A stretch of 64,000 nucleotides of DNA from Chitinophaga filiformis (GTDB lineage Bacteria; Bacteroidota; Bacteroidia; Chitinophagales; Chitinophagaceae): assembly GCF_900102545.1 (NCBI RefSeq), contig NZ_FNBN01000001.1:1380221-1444220 (forward strand), in the 5' to 3' direction. Under the pieces are notes generated by a model. It saw only the letters and a list, made by a program, of their open reading frames with translations, was not told where the DNA came from and searched no databases. Position 1 is the first letter of the stretch; each line of letters opens with the position of its first letter. A program made the position numbers and the translations under genes. Positions 18,535-26,698 of the stretch are shown in pieces.

Positions 18535-18570
18535 TTAACAATAATTAACAGTAAATAAAGCTATTTAACC
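18535..18570. promoter_or_regulatory. Helically phased TTAACA repeats in a divergent promoter region
   Basis: TTAACA occurs at 18535-18540 and 18545-18550, exactly 10 bases apart. TTAACC follows at 18565-18570, 20 bases further. One-turn spacing of short direct repeats is typical of OmpR-family regulator sites. The element lies between the kinase/regulator operon and the divergent GLPGLI/barrel operon, about 25 bases upstream of a GACTTTTG box (18592-18599). Confidence 0.5.
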
Positions 18571-18621
18571 AACAAATGAAAACCGAATAATGACTTTTGT
18601 ATCAGAAAAAAATCAGAACAT

Positions 18622-19410
18622 ATGAAGAACTTATCTAAAACACTTCTTGGCGTTGCATTGGTTGCCTTCTCGGGCGTATCGGCCTTTGCGCAGGATAAAA
18701 ATACCGGCGTGATCGACTATGAAATCAATGCAAAGATGCCTCAACGTGGCGGAGCAGAGGGAGATGGAGATGAGCAGGTGATTACCTTCAATCAGCATTT
18801 CTATTTCACCGCAGGTAAAGGCAAGCTGGAGACAGAACGCCCGGACTTTGGTGGTCGTGGTTTTGGCGGCGGCCGTCCTGATGGCGGACAAGGTGGTGAT
18901 GGCAATGGTGGCGGCCGTGGAGGTCGTGGTTTCGGTGGCGGACGTTTTGGTGGTATGCGTGGTGCTTTTGGTGGCGGATATGTAGACCTTGCCGGAAAGA
19001 AATACCTGCAAACATTCTCAAAACCTGACGACAGCACCAAGACTTATTATGCAGAAGAGGCCTTTGCTCCGGCAAAAGACGCTAAGCTGAGCGACAAGAC
19101 GAAGAAGATTGCTGGTTATAACTGTAAAAAAGCGACTGTAACCGTACGTAACGAAGAGTATACTGTGTGGTACACCCAGGACCTGCCTTTCAGCTACAGC
19201 CCTATCAATGGCCTGCTGCCTGAGGGTAACGGTGTAGTACTCTCTGCAGAGGGTAGCAGACGTTCTTTTACAGCTACTAAAGTAGACTTCAAACCAGTAA
19301 CAACAGACGTTTCATTACCGGCCAATGCTGAAAAAGTAACTGAAGACCAATTGCGCGACATGCGCCGTGAAGCGATGCAGAAATTCCGTGAACGGCAAAA
19401 CGGGAATTAA
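18622..19410 (+). CDS. GLPGLI family exported protein with a glycine-rich insert
   Basis: Secreted protein of 262 residues, function unknown. Signal peptide to about residue 23 (VAFSGVSAFAQ). The GLPGLI family is named for a short motif that appears here in variant form as FSYSPINGLLPEGNGVVL, preceded by the typical GYNCKKATV and VWYTQDLPFS strands. A Gly/Arg/Phe-rich low-complexity segment occupies roughly residues 74-118 and is not part of the family core. The gene is 46 bases upstream of an outer-membrane barrel gene, a common GLPGLI neighbourhood in Bacteroidota, and probably forms an operon with it. Confidence 0.88.
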   Translation: MKNLSKTLLGVALVAFSGVSAFAQDKNTGVIDYEINAKMPQRGGAEGDGDEQVITFNQHFYFTAGKGKLETERPDFGGRGFGGGRPDGGQGGDGNGGGRGGRGFGGGRFGGMRGAFGGGYVDLAGKKYLQTFSKPDDSTKTYYAEEAFAPAKDAKLSDKTKKIAGYNCKKATVTVRNEEYTVWYTQDLPFSYSPINGLLPEGNGVVLSAEGSRRSFTATKVDFKPVTTDVSLPANAEKVTEDQLRDMRREAMQKFRERQNGN

Positions 19411-19456
19411 ATAAGATACTAATTTGCATCGTTTCCTCCTTACCAATTCCCTTTTC

Positions 19457-22339
19457 ATGAAAAGATTTACCCTTATTGCTTGTATACTGTTCCTGTTTGC
19501 GCTTTCCACACAAGCGCAGCAGGGACAGATTAAAGGACTACTGACTGACTCATCTGCTACACATCCCTTACCGGATGCAACCGTTGCCCTGCTGAATGGC
19601 AGGGATTCCTCCCTGGCGGCTACCGTCTTTACTGATAAAAAGGGTGCCTTCTCTTTCACCGGTGTTGCCCTGGGCAACTACAGAGTGTATATCACTTTCC
19701 TGGGTTACAAGCCGGTTTTTAAAAGCGTCACGATCTCCGCAACCCAGCCTGTATCGGATATGGGAACCATACCTCTCAAAGGCAAAGGCCTTTTATTGAA
19801 TGAAGTGGAGATCGTCCAGGAAGTACCACCCATCGTGGTAAAAACGGATACGCTGGAGTTCAACGCAGGATCCTTTAAGACAAGAGAAAATGCAGTAGTG
19901 GAAGATCTTCTGAAAAAGCTACCGGGTGTATCTGTAGATAAGGACGGGGTGATCACGGCACAGGGGGAAACCGTGAAAAGGGTGTTGGTAGATGGTAAAC
20001 CTTTCTTTAGTGATGATCCTAAACTGGCCACCAAGAACCTGCCGGCAGACATCATCGATAAGATCCAGCTGATAGACCGTAAATCTGACCAGGCACAGTT
20101 CACCGGCATAGATGATGGCAATACGGAAAAAGCTATCAACATCACGATCAAAAAAGACAAGAAAAAAGGCTTCTTCGGAAGAGCTTCTGCAGGTTACGGA
20201 GATAATGACCGCTTTGCTGTCAATGCAAGCCTGAACAGCTTTCGTGACACCAAGCAGTTATCCTTCCTGGGAAGTGGCAATAACGTCAATAATCTTGGTT
20301 ATACTTTCAACGACGTCTTCAACTTCAACGGTAATACCGGCGGGGCAGGAGGCGGAGGTGGTGGTGGCCGCGCCGGCGGGGGCGGCCGCGGTGCGGCACA
20401 ATCCACCATCAGTAGTCTTGGCGGGAACAATTCCACAGGCATTACCCGTAACTGGAATGCCGGTTTTAACTACAACCAGGACTTTGGCTCAAAACTTAAA
20501 ATCAACGGCAGCTATTTTATCAACGATACGCGGACAGAAACCAACAGGCATAGTAACAAACAAACCTTTCTGACCGACACCACCTACTATTATAATCAGC
20601 AGTCTGGTTCCCTTACCAACAATGACAATCACCGGCTGAACATGCGGGTTGAATATCAGATAGACTCTATGCATTCATTGATTGTGACCCCAAGTTTCAG
20701 TTATTCTGATGGCTCTACCAACACGCTCAATACATATCAATCGCTGGACGAGAACAAAGTACAGACGATAGATGGAGAATCCCGGAACAGCAGTCATGCT
20801 ACTTCTCCCAACTTCTCCACTACTGCGCTGTTCAGAAAGAAATTCAATAAGATAGGCCGTACCTTCAGTGCTAATCTCAGCTTTGGCTACAACACCACCG
20901 ACAGGCAGAATTTCTTCAAAACAGCAGATACGCATCTGGAAACAGCTGTTACCGATTCTTTCAGCACCGGGTACGACAGGATGACCAATGCGAATAATAT
21001 GGGCCGCAATATGGGAGTGAGACTGACCTATACTGAGCCCCTCATGAAAGATCGCTTCCTGGAATTGTCCTATGCATGGAATAATAACTATAGTGACTCC
21101 AGGAACCTTACTTACGACATCGACGGGGCCAGTGGTAAGTATGACAAACTGAATGATAGTCTGAGTAACATATTTGAGAATACATTCACCACGCAACAGG
21201 CAGGCCTGGATATCCGTACGCAGAAATTGAAGTATGATTATACGTTTGGTTTGAATGTACAGTTCAGCAGCCTGCTGAATGACAACGTAAGCAGGAAAAC
21301 ACGTATTGACCAGCATACTGTCAATTTCTATCCTTCTGCATCATTCAACTATAACTTCCAGAGAGGAAAGAGATTCCGCTTCCGCTATAATGGTAGCACC
21401 TCACAGCCAACAGTTACGCAGTTACAGCCACTGCCGGATCTGACCAGTTCATTGTATGTGCAACAGGGTAATCCTGATCTGAAACCGTCCTTTTCACATA
21501 GTATCAACATGGGCTACAATGTATTTAACAACAGTACTTTCCGTGGCTTCTTTACCAATGTGAATGCCAGTTTCACCACCAACAAGATTGTGAATGCGAA
21601 CCGTGTCGATACTTCAGGCAAGCAGTATACGAAACCGTTCAACTCCAATGGTGCATACAATCTCGGCGCTTTTGTAGTAAATACAATTCCGCTCAAAAAG
21701 ATGAAGACCTCCTTGAACTTCAATACCAATCTGAACTACAGTCGGGATGTAAGTTTTACAGGTACTCAGAAAGATTTTTCAAAGATCCTGAAGAACTATA
21801 CCAGGAACTTTGGTATCACACAGGGGCTTGGCTTCAACTATACTTACAAAGAGCTGTTTGATTTCTCTGCCAACGCCAGTGTTAACTACAGTGGTGCACG
21901 GTATGACATCCAGCCAAGCAATAATACAGACTATTTCAACTACGCATTTTCATTTGACTATAATGTCAATCTGCCGGCAGGTTTTATCATAGGAAGTGAT
22001 ATTACCTATACGCTGAATGCGGGCAGGGCAGAAGGTTACAACGTTGATGTGACGATGCTGAATGCCTTCATTTCGAAGAGTCTGTTCAAGAATAAAAAGG
22101 GATTGATAAAACTATCTGGTTATGACTTGTTGCATCAGAACGTAAGTGTAGGACGTAATACCGGTGAGAACTATATTGAAGACGTGACGAACATGGTACT
22201 GCAAAGGTATTTTATGATCAGCTTCACTTACTTCATCAACAAGTTTGCAGGTAGTAACAATAACAACGGCGATCGCCGCAGGATGGGCCCTCCGGGAATG
22301 AGGATGGGAGCTCCGGGAGGATTCATGCGTGGAGGTTGA
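19457..22339 (+). CDS. Outer-membrane beta-barrel protein with carboxypeptidase-like regulatory domain (TonB-receptor-like)
   Basis: Large outer-membrane protein of 960 residues. The ATG at 19457 begins a clear signal peptide (FTLIACILFLFALSTQAQ); the TTG at 19424 is only a frame extension. Next come a CarboxypepD_reg-like domain (about 20-105), a plug-like stretch with LLKKLPGVSVDKDGVITAQG and VLVDGKPFFSDDPKLATKNL, and a long barrel of alternating aromatic strands. A Gly-rich loop (GGGGGGGRAGGGG) sits near residues 295-320, and the C-terminus is an unusual Gly/Pro/Met/Arg tail. It resembles the OMP_b-brl family rather than SusC, as no SusD follows. The cargo is unknown. Confidence 0.9.
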   Translation: MKRFTLIACILFLFALSTQAQQGQIKGLLTDSSATHPLPDATVALLNGRDSSLAATVFTDKKGAFSFTGVALGNYRVYITFLGYKPVFKSVTISATQPVSDMGTIPLKGKGLLLNEVEIVQEVPPIVVKTDTLEFNAGSFKTRENAVVEDLLKKLPGVSVDKDGVITAQGETVKRVLVDGKPFFSDDPKLATKNLPADIIDKIQLIDRKSDQAQFTGIDDGNTEKAINITIKKDKKKGFFGRASAGYGDNDRFAVNASLNSFRDTKQLSFLGSGNNVNNLGYTFNDVFNFNGNTGGAGGGGGGGRAGGGGRGAAQSTISSLGGNNSTGITRNWNAGFNYNQDFGSKLKINGSYFINDTRTETNRHSNKQTFLTDTTYYYNQQSGSLTNNDNHRLNMRVEYQIDSMHSLIVTPSFSYSDGSTNTLNTYQSLDENKVQTIDGESRNSSHATSPNFSTTALFRKKFNKIGRTFSANLSFGYNTTDRQNFFKTADTHLETAVTDSFSTGYDRMTNANNMGRNMGVRLTYTEPLMKDRFLELSYAWNNNYSDSRNLTYDIDGASGKYDKLNDSLSNIFENTFTTQQAGLDIRTQKLKYDYTFGLNVQFSSLLNDNVSRKTRIDQHTVNFYPSASFNYNFQRGKRFRFRYNGSTSQPTVTQLQPLPDLTSSLYVQQGNPDLKPSFSHSINMGYNVFNNSTFRGFFTNVNASFTTNKIVNANRVDTSGKQYTKPFNSNGAYNLGAFVVNTIPLKKMKTSLNFNTNLNYSRDVSFTGTQKDFSKILKNYTRNFGITQGLGFNYTYKELFDFSANASVNYSGARYDIQPSNNTDYFNYAFSFDYNVNLPAGFIIGSDITYTLNAGRAEGYNVDVTMLNAFISKSLFKNKKGLIKLSGYDLLHQNVSVGRNTGENYIEDVTNMVLQRYFMISFTYFINKFAGSNNNNGDRRRMGPPGMRMGAPGGFMRGG

Positions 22340-22358
22340 TATAATATACAATTAATGC

Positions 22359-22389
22359 AAAAGGTCTCACGAAATGTGAGACCTTTTTT
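22359..22389 (+). terminator. Rho-independent terminator after the barrel gene
   Basis: A 10-bp stem (AAGGTCTCAC with GTGAGACCTT) with a five-base loop and a run of seven T, 20 bases after the stop codon. Confidence 0.9.
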
Positions 22390-22523
22390 TATTAGTAAAT
22401 GTAAAATGACTCCTAAGTTGATAAATTCTTGAAAGGTTGAAAGGATAACAAAGGTGGAGACGTACTTCCTCCTTCATGCCTCCAGCTTTGAAACCTTACA
22501 ACCTTAGTATTTTTCGCTGATGC

Positions 22524-22841
22524 TTATGGCACTATAACCCGGCTACTTTGCATCTGCTGAGCCGTTTTGCGTTCCCTGATACTCTGCGTTACTCGTCTCA
22601 CTACCCAGCTCAGTGTAAATGTTGGGATAAAATCCAGACCAGGAAATAATTCTTCCATGAAGTTGAAAACACTTCCGAAAGCGCCCAGACTACTGCCAAA
22701 CATTCTGTAGAATATGAAAGCAGAAATGGGGGCCCAGATCACATCACTTACTTCTCCTAAAACCGGCACAGTATAACTTGCACATCCAATCAGGTCCATT
22801 ACAACACAAGTCCATAATGCAGGGGTAAATCTTCTTTCCAT
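22524..22841 (-). CDS. Small hypothetical membrane protein
   Basis: 105 residues with about two hydrophobic segments: LWTCVVMDLIGCASYTVPVL (10-30) and VIWAPISAFIFYRMFGSSLGAF (34-56). A second block, MEELFPGLDFIPTFTLSWV, and a charged tail follow. The motif combination VMDxIG...IWAPISAFIFYRMFG looks like a conserved small Bacteroidota protein, but I know no function for it. It lies alone, convergent with the barrel gene. Confidence 0.65.
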   Translation of the reverse strand: MERRFTPALWTCVVMDLIGCASYTVPVLGEVSDVIWAPISAFIFYRMFGSSLGAFGSVFNFMEELFPGLDFIPTFTLSWVVRRVTQSIRERKTAQQMQSSRVIVP

Positions 22842-23161
22842 GCAGACCTCCGCTTTAAATGTTATCTAAGTATAATCAAATAGCTTACCAATTTCAATTA
22901 TGGTTGAGCGGCAAGGGAATTACGATGCTATGCTGTGGCGTTCTTTGGGAGCAATTCTTTGTAATACAATCTCTTAAAAAATGCTGATTTCTTAGTCTGT
23001 ATATCCGTAATTCTTTAATCAAACATAATTGCCTCGTTGTATTTGGTGTATTAACGTAATAACGTTTTAGCACGATATAAAGTTACGAACTATTTGAGGT
23101 AACAGCTGTACGCAAATTTTAAATTGCGTAGTTTCACGGTCAACAGTAAACACTTACCAAC
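22842..23161. other. Divergent promoter region with two dyads
   Basis: AT-rich gap between two divergent genes. It contains AACGT-AATA-ACGTT at 23053-23066 and an interrupted dyad ACGCAA...TTGCGT at 23110-23129, the latter about 32 bases before the isomerase start. These are candidate operator sites; nothing else is evident. Confidence 0.4.
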
Positions 23162-24055
23162 ATGCTTAACCAAAATTCCCGCCGCGATATGATCAAAAAA
23201 GCCGCTGCTATGGCATTTGCATCCACTTCACTGGCTTCCCTTTCCACCCGTGTGATGGCCCACGAGGGAAAGATGGATGAAAAACTAAAGGGTCAGATCA
23301 ATCACTCCGTTTGCGCCTGGTGCTACAACGACATTCCCCTGGAGGATCTCTGCAAGGCAGCTAACAGGATAGGCCTGCAGTCAATCGACCTCCTGGATCC
23401 AAAGGATTTCGCAACGGCAAAAAAATACGACCTTACCTGCGCCATGGTGGCTTCTATCAATAAAGACTGGAATATCGGCCGCGGCTGGAACAGGGAAGCG
23501 CATCACGATCAGCTCGTTACTTATTATGAACACCTGATAGATGAGACCTCAAAAGCCGGCTTCACAAACCTGATCTGCTTCTCCGGCAACAGGGAAGGAC
23601 TGGATGACCAGGCTGGTATTGAGAATTGTGCCAAGGGCCTGAAGCGTATTATGAGCTACGCCGAAAAGAAAAAAGTGACCATCGTGATGGAACTGCTGAA
23701 CAGTAAAGTGAACCATCCAGATTACCAATGTGATCATACAAACTGGGGGGTGGAACTGTGTAAGGCTATTGGCTCTGAGCGCTTTAAACTTCTCTACGAT
23801 ATTTATCATATGCAGATTATGGAAGGAGACGTAATCGCCACTATCCGTAATAATCATCAGTATTTCGCTCACTATCACACTGGTGGTGTACCAGGCAGGA
23901 ATGAAATTGATGAGACGCAGGAGCTGTATTATCCAGCTATTATGAAGGCTATTCACGAAACAGGTTTCAAGGGATTTGTGGCGCAGGAATTTGTGCCTAA
24001 ACGTGCTGACAAGCTGGCCTCCCTGAAACAAGGCGTGGAGATCTGCGATATTTAG
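23162..24055 (+). CDS. TAT-exported sugar isomerase-like TIM barrel (hydroxypyruvate isomerase family)
   Basis: 297-residue xylose-isomerase-like TIM barrel. The N-terminus has a twin-arginine signal (NSRRDMIKKAAAMAFAS, with cleavage near VMAHEG), so the protein is exported folded. The mature part matches the Hyi-like branch: HSVCAWCYNDIPLEDLCKAA, metal-binding stretches around VMELLNSKVNHPDYQCD and LLYDIYHMQIMEGD, and HYHTGGVPGRNEIDE, FVAQEFVP near the end. The actual substrate is not known; periplasmic members of this family are common in Bacteroidota. It is transcribed alone. Confidence 0.88.
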   Translation: MLNQNSRRDMIKKAAAMAFASTSLASLSTRVMAHEGKMDEKLKGQINHSVCAWCYNDIPLEDLCKAANRIGLQSIDLLDPKDFATAKKYDLTCAMVASINKDWNIGRGWNREAHHDQLVTYYEHLIDETSKAGFTNLICFSGNREGLDDQAGIENCAKGLKRIMSYAEKKKVTIVMELLNSKVNHPDYQCDHTNWGVELCKAIGSERFKLLYDIYHMQIMEGDVIATIRNNHQYFAHYHTGGVPGRNEIDETQELYYPAIMKAIHETGFKGFVAQEFVPKRADKLASLKQGVEICDI

Positions 24056-24594
24056 TATTTCCAATCCTGCCTCAGGATCCCCATCACTACTGTGTCTGTA
24101 TACTGACCATGTAGTTTGGCGCTGTGGCGGAGGATACCTTCTTTAGCAAAGCCCAGGCGGATGGGGATCTGGGCGCTTTCTACATTTTGCAAGGCAAAAC
24201 GTACCTCTAATTTATTCAGTTTCAAGGTTTGAAACGCAAAAGTGATCAGTGCTTTACAGGCATTTACCGCGATGCCTTTACCGCGGAATTGTTCCCCCAA
24301 CCAGTAGCCGATCTCCGCACTATCCAGTTGATGATCCCAGCAATGCAGGTCTATTACACCGCACAACTGCTGCTGGTACCAGATCCCAAAGGCAATGGCC
24401 TCCTGGTCTTCCGTTTTTCTCAGCATCATTTCAATAAAACGTAGTGTATGTTCCTCATTGGTATTGTAATCTACCCAGGGTAGGAACCGGCGCAGGCTCC
24501 TGCGGGAAGTATCCAGCTGGCTAAAGAGGGTCGGCGCATTCTCAGGCTGTAATTGCCTGAGCGTAATCATTTCATTAACAGGTAATTCCAGCAT
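24052..24594 (-). CDS. GNAT family N-acetyltransferase (RimJ/RimL-like)
   Basis: About 180 residues with the RimL-type fold: MITLRQLQPENAPTLF at the start, a central strand IGYWLGEQFRGKGIAVNACKALITFAF containing the acetyl-CoA pyrophosphate loop, and a final NVESAQIPIRLGFAKEGILRHS. Two starts are possible, 24594 and 24570. The upstream terminator's T tract runs to 24595, leaving no room for a ribosome site before 24594, so 24570 is a serious alternative. The 3' end overlaps the convergent isomerase gene by four bases. Substrate unknown. Confidence 0.85.
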   Translation of the reverse strand: MLELPVNEMITLRQLQPENAPTLFSQLDTSRRSLRRFLPWVDYNTNEEHTLRFIEMMLRKTEDQEAIAFGIWYQQQLCGVIDLHCWDHQLDSAEIGYWLGEQFRGKGIAVNACKALITFAFQTLKLNKLEVRFALQNVESAQIPIRLGFAKEGILRHSAKLHGQYTDTVVMGILRQDWKY

Positions 24595-24629
24595 AAAAAA
24601 AATGAGGTTTGGCGAACTGCCAAACCTCA
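24595..24629 (-). terminator. Rho-independent terminator of the lipoprotein gene
   Basis: An 11-bp perfect stem (TGAGGTTTGGC with GCCAAACCTCA) with loop GAACT on the plus strand; on the minus strand it is followed by eight T. It sits directly against the acetyltransferase gene. Confidence 0.9.
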
Positions 24630-24643
24630 AAAATAACAAAATC

Positions 24644-25276
24644 TTAGTTCTTTGCTATCAGCTGCTGCTTCTGCATATCCTTTACGATCTGCTTCGCAAA
24701 CAGATAGGCCTGCCTGTACGCTGTTGGAGGATCTACCGAGGCGATCTCCGCATTATAGATCAGTTTCTTTTCCTTCAGGTCATACAGATTGGTTTCCCAC
24801 TGATATTTCGTATTCACCTGGTAGTAACCCGGATTGTACATACTGCCATACCATCCTCTGTAATAAGGTCCGAAACCACCGTAGTAGGGATATCCATATG
24901 GACCATAGTTAGGTACATAACTTCTCTCACGGGATTTATCCACCATCGCGATCGTCATTACCTGTGCTACATCACTGTTCCGGAATCTCTTTAATGCAGC
25001 CTTTTCATCTCCCTTGGCCAATGCATCATCCGGGCCGTAGGTTGCATAAGCAGACGTTGCGTTATAGCCTTCTTTCTTCAGTTCGGAAACCAGGTTATTT
25101 TCCATCTGTACACGCAGATTACGTTCTTTCGCAGGTACCAACGCTATCACCATGATCTTATTTTCCTGCTGTAACCGGGCTTCCGGCGTTTTCCAGGACG
25201 AAGTCAGTTTAGTGCTGGTACAAGCTGTCACTGATAACAACCCGAGGGCCATTAAAAATAATCCTAACTTTTTCAT
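24644..25276 (-). CDS. Hypothetical lipoprotein
   Basis: 210 residues with a lipoprotein signal peptide ending LLSVTAC (lipobox cysteine at residue 19), so probably membrane anchored. After STKLTSSWKTPEA, a motif seen in small Bacteroidota lipoproteins, comes an alpha/beta domain (KIMVIALVPAKERNLRVQMENN), then a Tyr/Gly/Pro-rich low-complexity stretch (about 120-150), and a C-terminal part ending in helices. It somewhat resembles DUF4136-like lipoproteins, but I do not assign it. It is transcribed alone between two terminators, with three dyads upstream. Confidence 0.75.
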   Translation of the reverse strand: MKKLGLFLMALGLLSVTACTSTKLTSSWKTPEARLQQENKIMVIALVPAKERNLRVQMENNLVSELKKEGYNATSAYATYGPDDALAKGDEKAALKRFRNSDVAQVMTIAMVDKSRERSYVPNYGPYGYPYYGGFGPYYRGWYGSMYNPGYYQVNTKYQWETNLYDLKEKKLIYNAEIASVDPPTAYRQAYLFAKQIVKDMQKQQLIAKN

Positions 25277-25374
25277 ATTTCCTCCTTTTAACTACCTGTT
25301 AGACGGCGGCAGGAGGGAAGAGTTACATGACAGGAATAAATTAACATTTCTTTGATTCTCAGATGAGTAGAGAA

Positions 25375-25440
25375 ATTCCAGATGCTGGACTTTTTTTCCG
25401 GATACTGGAATTCCCTTTATACTATATTCCGGATGCTGGA
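25375..25440. repeat. Three phased dyad repeats upstream of the lipoprotein gene
   Basis: ATTCCAGATGCTGGA at 25375-25389, TTTCCGGATACTGGA at 25395-25409 and ATTCCGGATGCTGGA at 25426-25440. The first contains a perfect TCCAG-ATG-CTGGA dyad. Start-to-start distances are 20 and 31 bases, close to two and three helical turns. The array is 99-164 bases upstream of the lipoprotein start codon. A role as an operator is inferred. Confidence 0.7.
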
Positions 25441-25458
25441 ATTTTCTGACAAATGAAT

Positions 25459-25490
25459 AAGGCCCGGAAATCATGCGATCTCCGGGCCTT
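25459..25490 (-). terminator. Terminator-like hairpin after mqnC
   Basis: A 9-bp stem (AAGGCCCGG with CCGGGCCTT) and a 14-base loop. It lies 22 bases past the mqnC stop. The T tract is modest on the minus strand (TTATTCATTT) and slightly better on the plus strand. Confidence 0.6.
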
Positions 25491-25512
25491 TATTTTATGT
25501 TGGTATATCAGA

Positions 25513-26637
25513 TTAGTAGTTGATAACCTGTTCCTGTATTCCTGCAGGAATCTCGCGGAACTCATATAGCTGGGTGCGCAGCTGTGGTTCAAATCCAGCC
25601 TCCTTAATTGCCTCCTGCATGGAGCGGTATGTAAAGCGGTGAGGAGCGCCTGCAGCACTTACCACGTTCTCCTCGATCATGATAGAGCCAAAGTCGTTTG
25701 CTCCTGCATGCAAACAGATCTGCGCTACCTGCTTACCTACTGTCAGCCAGGACGCCTGGATGTTCTTGATGTTTGGCAGCATGATGCGGCTCATCGCAAT
25801 CATACGGATATACTCCTCTGAAGTGGTCATATTGTGTACGCCACGGATGCGGGATAACAGCGTATCTACGTCCTGGAACGTCCATGGAATGAATGCAGTG
25901 AAGCCGTAATGACCTTCCGGTTTTTCACTCTGTACCTGGCGGATATCTGCAAAATGCTGGAAACGTTCCATCAATGTTTCGACATGGCCGAACATCATGG
26001 TAGCTGAGGATGGAATATTCAGTTTGTGGGCGGCCCTCATCACATCCAGCCATTCCTGCGCCCCGCATTTACCTTTGGAGATCAGCCTGCGCACACGGTC
26101 ATTCAATATTTCTGCGCCGGCACCGGGCAGACTTGCCATACCTGCTTCTTTCAGGGCTGTCAGTACCTCAATATGGGTGCTTTTTTCCAGTTTGGTGATA
26201 TGTGCTACTTCGGGGGGCCCGAGTGCATGCAGCTTCACGTTAGGGTATAACTGCTTCAGCTGCTTAAAGGTATCTACATAGAATTGCAGTCCCAGTTCCG
26301 GATGGTGACCTCCCTGCAGCAGCAGCTGGTCTCCGCCGAACTTCACTGTTTCCTCTATTTTCTTTTTGTATTCGTCGATGGTGGTAATGTAGGCTTCCGC
26401 ATGACCGGGTACCCTGTAGAAGTTACAGAACTTACAGTTAGCCGTACACACGTTGGTCGTGTTCACATTACGGTCTATCTGCCATGTCACCTTCCCATGT
26501 GGTACCTGTTGCTTACGCAGCTCGTTCGCAATGTCCATCAATTCTGCAAGCGGAGCCTTCTCAAATAGATAAATCCCTTCTTCCGGTGTAAGCCACTCGA
26601 AGTTTAATGCTTTCCTGTATAGTTCTTTCAGTTCCAT
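25513..26637 (-). CDS. mqnC: Cyclic dehypoxanthinyl futalosine synthase MqnC
   Basis: Radical SAM enzyme of the futalosine menaquinone pathway, converting dehypoxanthinyl futalosine to its cyclic form. The ATG at 26637 gives 374 residues; a TTG lies nine bases upstream. The [4Fe-4S] motif CTANCKFC is at residues 64-71 (C-x3-C-x2-C), followed by FGGDQLLLQGGHHPELGLQF, GPPEVAHITK, and SLPGAGAEILNDRVR, all typical of MqnC rather than MqnE. Presence of MqnC means menaquinone is made by the futalosine route; no other mqn gene is in the window. Confidence 0.95.
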   Translation of the reverse strand: MELKELYRKALNFEWLTPEEGIYLFEKAPLAELMDIANELRKQQVPHGKVTWQIDRNVNTTNVCTANCKFCNFYRVPGHAEAYITTIDEYKKKIEETVKFGGDQLLLQGGHHPELGLQFYVDTFKQLKQLYPNVKLHALGPPEVAHITKLEKSTHIEVLTALKEAGMASLPGAGAEILNDRVRRLISKGKCGAQEWLDVMRAAHKLNIPSSATMMFGHVETLMERFQHFADIRQVQSEKPEGHYGFTAFIPWTFQDVDTLLSRIRGVHNMTTSEEYIRMIAMSRIMLPNIKNIQASWLTVGKQVAQICLHAGANDFGSIMIEENVVSAAGAPHRFTYRSMQEAIKEAGFEPQLRTQLYEFREIPAGIQEQVINY

Positions 26638-26698
26638 GATGGACAAAGGTAGGAATAATGTTAAATTTATAGCATCGTTATTCTGTTATGATAACTGT

